Source of the DNA: DATAOG01 sp963798075
GTDB lineage: Bacteria > Pseudomonadota > Alphaproteobacteria > Geminicoccales > Geminicoccaceae
Direction of reading: 5' to 3'
Assembly: GCA_963798075.1 (NCBI GenBank)
Contig: CAWCRU010000015.1
Span: 24,796 to 88,795, forward strand
DNA: 64,000 bases
The notes beneath the pieces were generated by a model. That model was not told where the DNA came from. It did not search any database and worked only from the letters and a program-made list of their open reading frames with translations. How positions within the stretch are numbered: position 1 is the first letter of the stretch; every line of letters starts with the position of its first letter. The position numbers and the translations under genes were made by a program. This document shows, one piece after another, positions 60,897-64,000 of this stretch.

Positions 60897-62243
60897 ATGC
60901 ATATCGCGATGATCGGCACCGGCTACGTCGGCCTGGTGTCCGCCGCCTGCTTCGCCGAGTTCGGGGTCGAGGTGACCGCGGTCGACAACGATCGGGACAA
61001 GATCGCGCGCCTGCAGGCTGGCGAGATGCCGATCTACGAGCCCGGGCTCGACGAGGTGGTCGAACGCAACACGAGCGCCGGGCGGCTCACTTTCACGAGC
61101 GACCTCGAAGCGGGGCTCGCCGGGATCGACGCGGCGTTCATCGCGGTCGGCACGCCATCGCGCCGCGGCGATGGCCATGCCGACCTCACCTATCTGTTCG
61201 CGGCCGCCGAGCAGATCGCCAGGGGGCTCGGCCAGAGCACGCTCGTGGTCACCAAATCGACGGTGCCGGTCGGCACCGGCCGGCGCCTGCAGCAGCTGTT
61301 CGCCAGGCTGCGTCCCGACCTTGCGATCGAGGTCGCCTCGAACCCCGAGTTCCTGCGCGAGGGCTCGGCGATCGAGGACTTCATGCGCCCGGACCGAGTC
61401 GTGGTCGGAATCGAGAGCGAGCAGGGCCGCGAGGTCATGGAACGGCTGTACCGGCCGCTCAACCTGATCCAGACGCCGATCCTGTTCACCTCGCTCGAGA
61501 CCGCCGAGCTGATCAAATACGCGACCAACAGTTTCCTTGCCACCAAGGTCACCTTCATCAACGAGATGGCCGATCTCTGCGAGCGGCTCGGCGCCGACGT
61601 CCAGGGCGTGGCGCGCGGCCTCGGGCTCGACCGCCGGATCGGCAGCAAGTTCCTGCATCCGGGCCCGGGCTTCGGCGGCTCCTGCTTTCCCAAGGACACC
61701 GCGGCGCTGCTCAGGATCGCCGAAGAGGCGAACGTGCCGCAGCGCATCGTTGAGAGCGTGGTCGCGGTCAACGAAGGCCGCAAGCGCAGCATGGTGCGCC
61801 GCATCGTCCAGGCCTGCGGCGGCTCGGTCCGCGACCAGACGGTCGCGATCCTGGGCGTCACCTTCAAGCCCAACACCGACGACATCCGCGACAGCCCGAG
61901 CCTGGTGATCGTACCCGCGCTCCAGGCCGAAGGGGCGGTGGTCCGCGCCTTTGACCCCGAAGGCATGCCCAGCGCGGCCCAGGCGCTGCCCGACGTGGTC
62001 TGGTGCGATGACGCCTACGCCGCGACCGACGGCGCCGATGCGATGGTCGTGCTGACCGAATGGAACCAGTTCCGCGGCCTCGATCTGGACCGGGTGCGAA
62101 ACCTGCTGCGGCGGCCGATCGTGGTCGACCTGCGCAACATCTACGAGCCGGGCGACATGCTCGGCCTCGGCTTCAGCTACAGCAGCATCGGCCGCCCGAT
62201 CCTCACTCCCGCCCTCGACCAGAAGAAGAGGAAGAACGCATGA
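60897..62243 (+). CDS. ugd: UDP-glucose 6-dehydrogenase
   Basis: A 448-residue enzyme that oxidises UDP-glucose to UDP-glucuronate in two NAD steps. It has the Rossmann motif GTGYVGLVSAACFAEFG, the conserved STVPVGTG, NPEFLREGSAIEDF, the Lys in ELIKYATNSFLATKV, and the catalytic Cys in GPGFGGSCFPKDT. The C-terminal UDP-binding domain starts at VAILGVTFKPNTDDIRDSPS. ATG start 69 bases after galU; its stop overlaps the next gene (ATGA). Confidence 0.96.
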   Translation: MHIAMIGTGYVGLVSAACFAEFGVEVTAVDNDRDKIARLQAGEMPIYEPGLDEVVERNTSAGRLTFTSDLEAGLAGIDAAFIAVGTPSRRGDGHADLTYLFAAAEQIARGLGQSTLVVTKSTVPVGTGRRLQQLFARLRPDLAIEVASNPEFLREGSAIEDFMRPDRVVVGIESEQGREVMERLYRPLNLIQTPILFTSLETAELIKYATNSFLATKVTFINEMADLCERLGADVQGVARGLGLDRRIGSKFLHPGPGFGGSCFPKDTAALLRIAEEANVPQRIVESVVAVNEGRKRSMVRRIVQACGGSVRDQTVAILGVTFKPNTDDIRDSPSLVIVPALQAEGAVVRAFDPEGMPSAAQALPDVVWCDDAYAATDGADAMVVLTEWNQFRGLDLDRVRNLLRRPIVVDLRNIYEPGDMLGLGFSYSSIGRPILTPALDQKKRKNA

Positions 62244-63649
62244 GTGCCCACGCCGCCACCGCCGCGGGCCCGAGCGGGCACAGCTTCCACCCGACGGTGC
62301 TGCGCGAGTACGACATCCGCGGCATCATCGGCCAGACTCTCGGCGCCGCCGATGCGCGGGCGCTGGGCCAAGCCTATGCGACCTTGCTGCGCGCCGCGGG
62401 CGGCAGGCGCGCCTGCCTCGGCTTCGATGGCCGCCTGAGCTCGCCCGAGCTCGCAAAAGCGCTGGGCGAAGGCCTGCGGGCGGGCGGCGTCGACGTGCTC
62501 TGGATCGGCCGCGGCCCGACGCCGATGCTCTATTTCGCGGTCCATCACCTCGATGCCGACGGTGGCCTGCAGGTCACGGGCTCGCACAATCCGCCCGACC
62601 ACAACGGCTTCAAGATGATGCTGGGCAAGAGCTCCCTGTACGGCGCCCGCATCCAGGAGCTCGGCCGGATCGCGGCAGCCGGCGAATTCGCGACCGGCGC
62701 CGGCCGGACCGTCGACAGCCCGGTGTTCGACGCCTACGTCCTGCGCCTCCTGCGCGACTACGAGGCCGGGCGCGAGCTCGCCGTGGTCTGGGACGCCGGC
62801 AACGGCGCCACGGGCGAGGCGCTCGCGGCGCTCACGGCGCGCCTGCCGGGCCGGCACACGCTGTTGTTCGCCGAGATCGACGGCCGTTTCCCGAACCACC
62901 ACCCCGACCCGACGATCCCGGAAAACCTCGAGGACCTGATCCGGGCCGTGCGCGCCGAGGGCGCCGAGCTCGGCATCGCCTTCGATGGCGATGGCGACCG
63001 GATCGGCGTGGTCGACGGCCAGGGCCGGATCATGTTCGGCGATCAGATGATGCAGATCCTGGCGGCCGAGGTGCTCGCGCGCCGCCCGGGCAGCCCGATC
63101 CTCGCCGACGTCAAGGCGAGCCAGGCGCTGTTCGACGAGATCGCGCGCCTCGGCGGCAAGCCCGTGATGTCCAAGACCGGCCACTCGCTGATGAAGGCCG
63201 CGATGGCCGAGATGGGCGCCCCGCTCGCAGGCGAGATGTCCGGCCACATCTTCTACGCCGACGGCTTCTACGGCCACGACGACGCGCTCTACGTCGCGAT
63301 CCGCCTGCTCAGCATCCTGGCCCAAAGTCGCAAGACCCTGGCCGAATGGCGGGACGCCATGGCGCCCATGGTCAACACGCCCGAGCTCCGCTTCGACTGC
63401 CCCGACGAGGCGAAGTTCCAGGTGATCCAGAAGGTCAAGGCGAGGCTGGAGGCGGACGGCGCCAACGTCAACGCGACCGACGGCGTCCGCGTCATGACGC
63501 CTGACGGCTGGTGGCTGCTCCGCGCCTCCAACACCCAGGCCGTCCTGGTCGCCCGCGCTGAAGCCGCCGACGACGCCGCCCTCGCCCGCCTCAAGCACCA
63601 GATCGCCGCCAACCTCAAGGCCGCCGGCGTCACCCCACCCGCGTTCTAG
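62240..63649 (+). CDS. Phosphomannomutase/phosphoglucomutase (AlgC-like)
   Basis: A 469-residue alpha-D-phosphohexomutase. Phospho-Ser loop TGSHNPPDHNGFK, metal loop DGDGDRIGVVD, sugar-recognition loop GEMSGHIFY (the dual mannose/glucose type), and phosphate site RASNTQAVLVARAE. Converts hexose-6-phosphate to hexose-1-phosphate, the substrate of GalU. Translationally coupled to ugd by the four-base overlap. No frameshift is seen. Confidence 0.93.
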   Translation: MSAHAATAAGPSGHSFHPTVLREYDIRGIIGQTLGAADARALGQAYATLLRAAGGRRACLGFDGRLSSPELAKALGEGLRAGGVDVLWIGRGPTPMLYFAVHHLDADGGLQVTGSHNPPDHNGFKMMLGKSSLYGARIQELGRIAAAGEFATGAGRTVDSPVFDAYVLRLLRDYEAGRELAVVWDAGNGATGEALAALTARLPGRHTLLFAEIDGRFPNHHPDPTIPENLEDLIRAVRAEGAELGIAFDGDGDRIGVVDGQGRIMFGDQMMQILAAEVLARRPGSPILADVKASQALFDEIARLGGKPVMSKTGHSLMKAAMAEMGAPLAGEMSGHIFYADGFYGHDDALYVAIRLLSILAQSRKTLAEWRDAMAPMVNTPELRFDCPDEAKFQVIQKVKARLEADGANVNATDGVRVMTPDGWWLLRASNTQAVLVARAEAADDAALARLKHQIAANLKAAGVTPPAF

Positions 63650-63715
63650 GTACTACCCGGCAGCCGCGGCCAATGGTGTCGGGCCGGCATTCGGCGGCGG
63701 TGGCGCAGGGCACCC

Positions 63716-63982
63716 TCAGCGCGCGTCGAGCTTCTCGGCGAGCCAGGTCTTGATCAGCGACTGGTAGGGGACGTCGCGCTTGTGGGCGGCCACCTTGAGC
63801 CGCTCGAGCAGACTCACCGGCAGCCGCAGCGAGATCGACGTCGTCGAGGGCCTGAGGTTCGGCAGCCGTATCCGCTCGGCCCGGCTCCAGTCCAGGTGCT
63901 CGGCTGAGTCGTGGCTCTCCCAAAAACGCCGTTCCTCGGCCTCGCTCTCGAAAGTCGGAATCGGCTCAGCTCTCTTGCGCAT
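63716..63982 (-). CDS. brnA: BrnA/CopG-type antitoxin of a type II toxin-antitoxin system
   Basis: An 88-residue protein with an N-terminal toxin-binding part (IPTFESEAEERRFWESHDSAEHLDW) and a C-terminal ribbon-helix-helix DNA-binding domain (TSISLRLPVSLLERLKVAAHKRDVPYQSLIKTWLAEKL). RBS AAGGAG lies at the right distance. In BrnTA loci the toxin gene is directly upstream, so a BrnT-like RNase toxin is expected just beyond the right edge of the window. It probably represses its own operon. Confidence 0.8.
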   Translation of the reverse strand: MRKRAEPIPTFESEAEERRFWESHDSAEHLDWSRAERIRLPNLRPSTTSISLRLPVSLLERLKVAAHKRDVPYQSLIKTWLAEKLDAR

Positions 63983-64000
63983 AGAGGGCCTTCTCCTTAC

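Noticed and set aside
63640..63720. Toxin gene downstream of brnA
   Set aside because: Only about 60 bases separate it from the phosphohexomutase stop; there is no room for a gene.

Overview
This is a very GC-rich chromosomal window with dense gene packing, GC-rich third codon positions and frequent GTG starts. The gene content fits an alphaproteobacterium, perhaps a Rhodospirillales/Geminicoccales-type organism. The main reasons are the HIG1 / cobalamin adenosyltransferase / etfBA / 3-hydroxyacyl-CoA dehydrogenase block, a perfect CtrA-type box (TTAA-N7-TTAAC), and the combination of TTT and sugar ABC transporters. The order-level placement is a guess. No rRNA, tRNA, CRISPR array, insertion sequence or prophage was seen.

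Layout. 1-2152: a haloacid dehalogenase (cut by the window edge), a PLP-dependent threonine dehydratase-like enzyme and folB. 2192-5723: a periplasmic oxidation module, made of an operator-like promoter, a Tat-exported Rieske protein, a PQQ dehydrogenase with the lanthanide-type Asp-x-Asp motif, and a small exported protein; a truncated gene follows. 5779-10754: a small exported protein, an Asp/Glu racemase, a RimK-type ATP-grasp ligase translationally coupled to a GNAT-C39 peptidase fusion, tadA and an EEP-family hydrolase. 10748-14639: three polysaccharide-type genes (polyprenyl glycosylphosphotransferase, GT25, FAD protein). 14888-19593: the prkA(yeaG)-yeaH-spoVR(ycgB) stress operon. 20324-23363: a tctCBA tricarboxylate transporter. 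23464-29138: a sugar ABC transporter with odd architecture (fused permeases, ATPase with a Pro-rich N-terminus) plus an SDR. The spacer between its binding protein and its permease holds a terminator, a GC tandem repeat and competing RNA hairpins. 30401-38337: a long minus-strand run with a second sugar ABC transporter, an aldose epimerase, an FAD monooxygenase, a FecR protein and a CHASE2 adenylate cyclase. 38565-41468: a GarR-like dehydrogenase, dinB, and a small exported protein behind a CRP-like and a CtrA-like site. 41538-46125: DUF1499, an amidohydrolase and two GT2 proteins, the second with degenerate catalytic motifs. 46206-53248: hbd-etfA-etfB and pduO-hig1, separated by a decayed SAM-cyclase-ATPase gene. 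53407-59728: envelope lipoproteins, an SDR, GT39, a UPF0104-type membrane protein and a VWA/DnaJ pair. 59967-63649: galU-ugd-phosphohexomutase (UDP-glucuronate and hexose-phosphate supply). 63716-63982: a BrnA-type antitoxin at the edge.

A striking global property is that about ten otherwise well-conserved reading frames carry single-base indels, mostly +1, while the cyclase at 49051-52459 carries at least a dozen. The isolated ones may be consensus errors or recent lesions; the cyclase looks truly decayed. All functions are inferred from sequence motifs read by eye. No database search was run.
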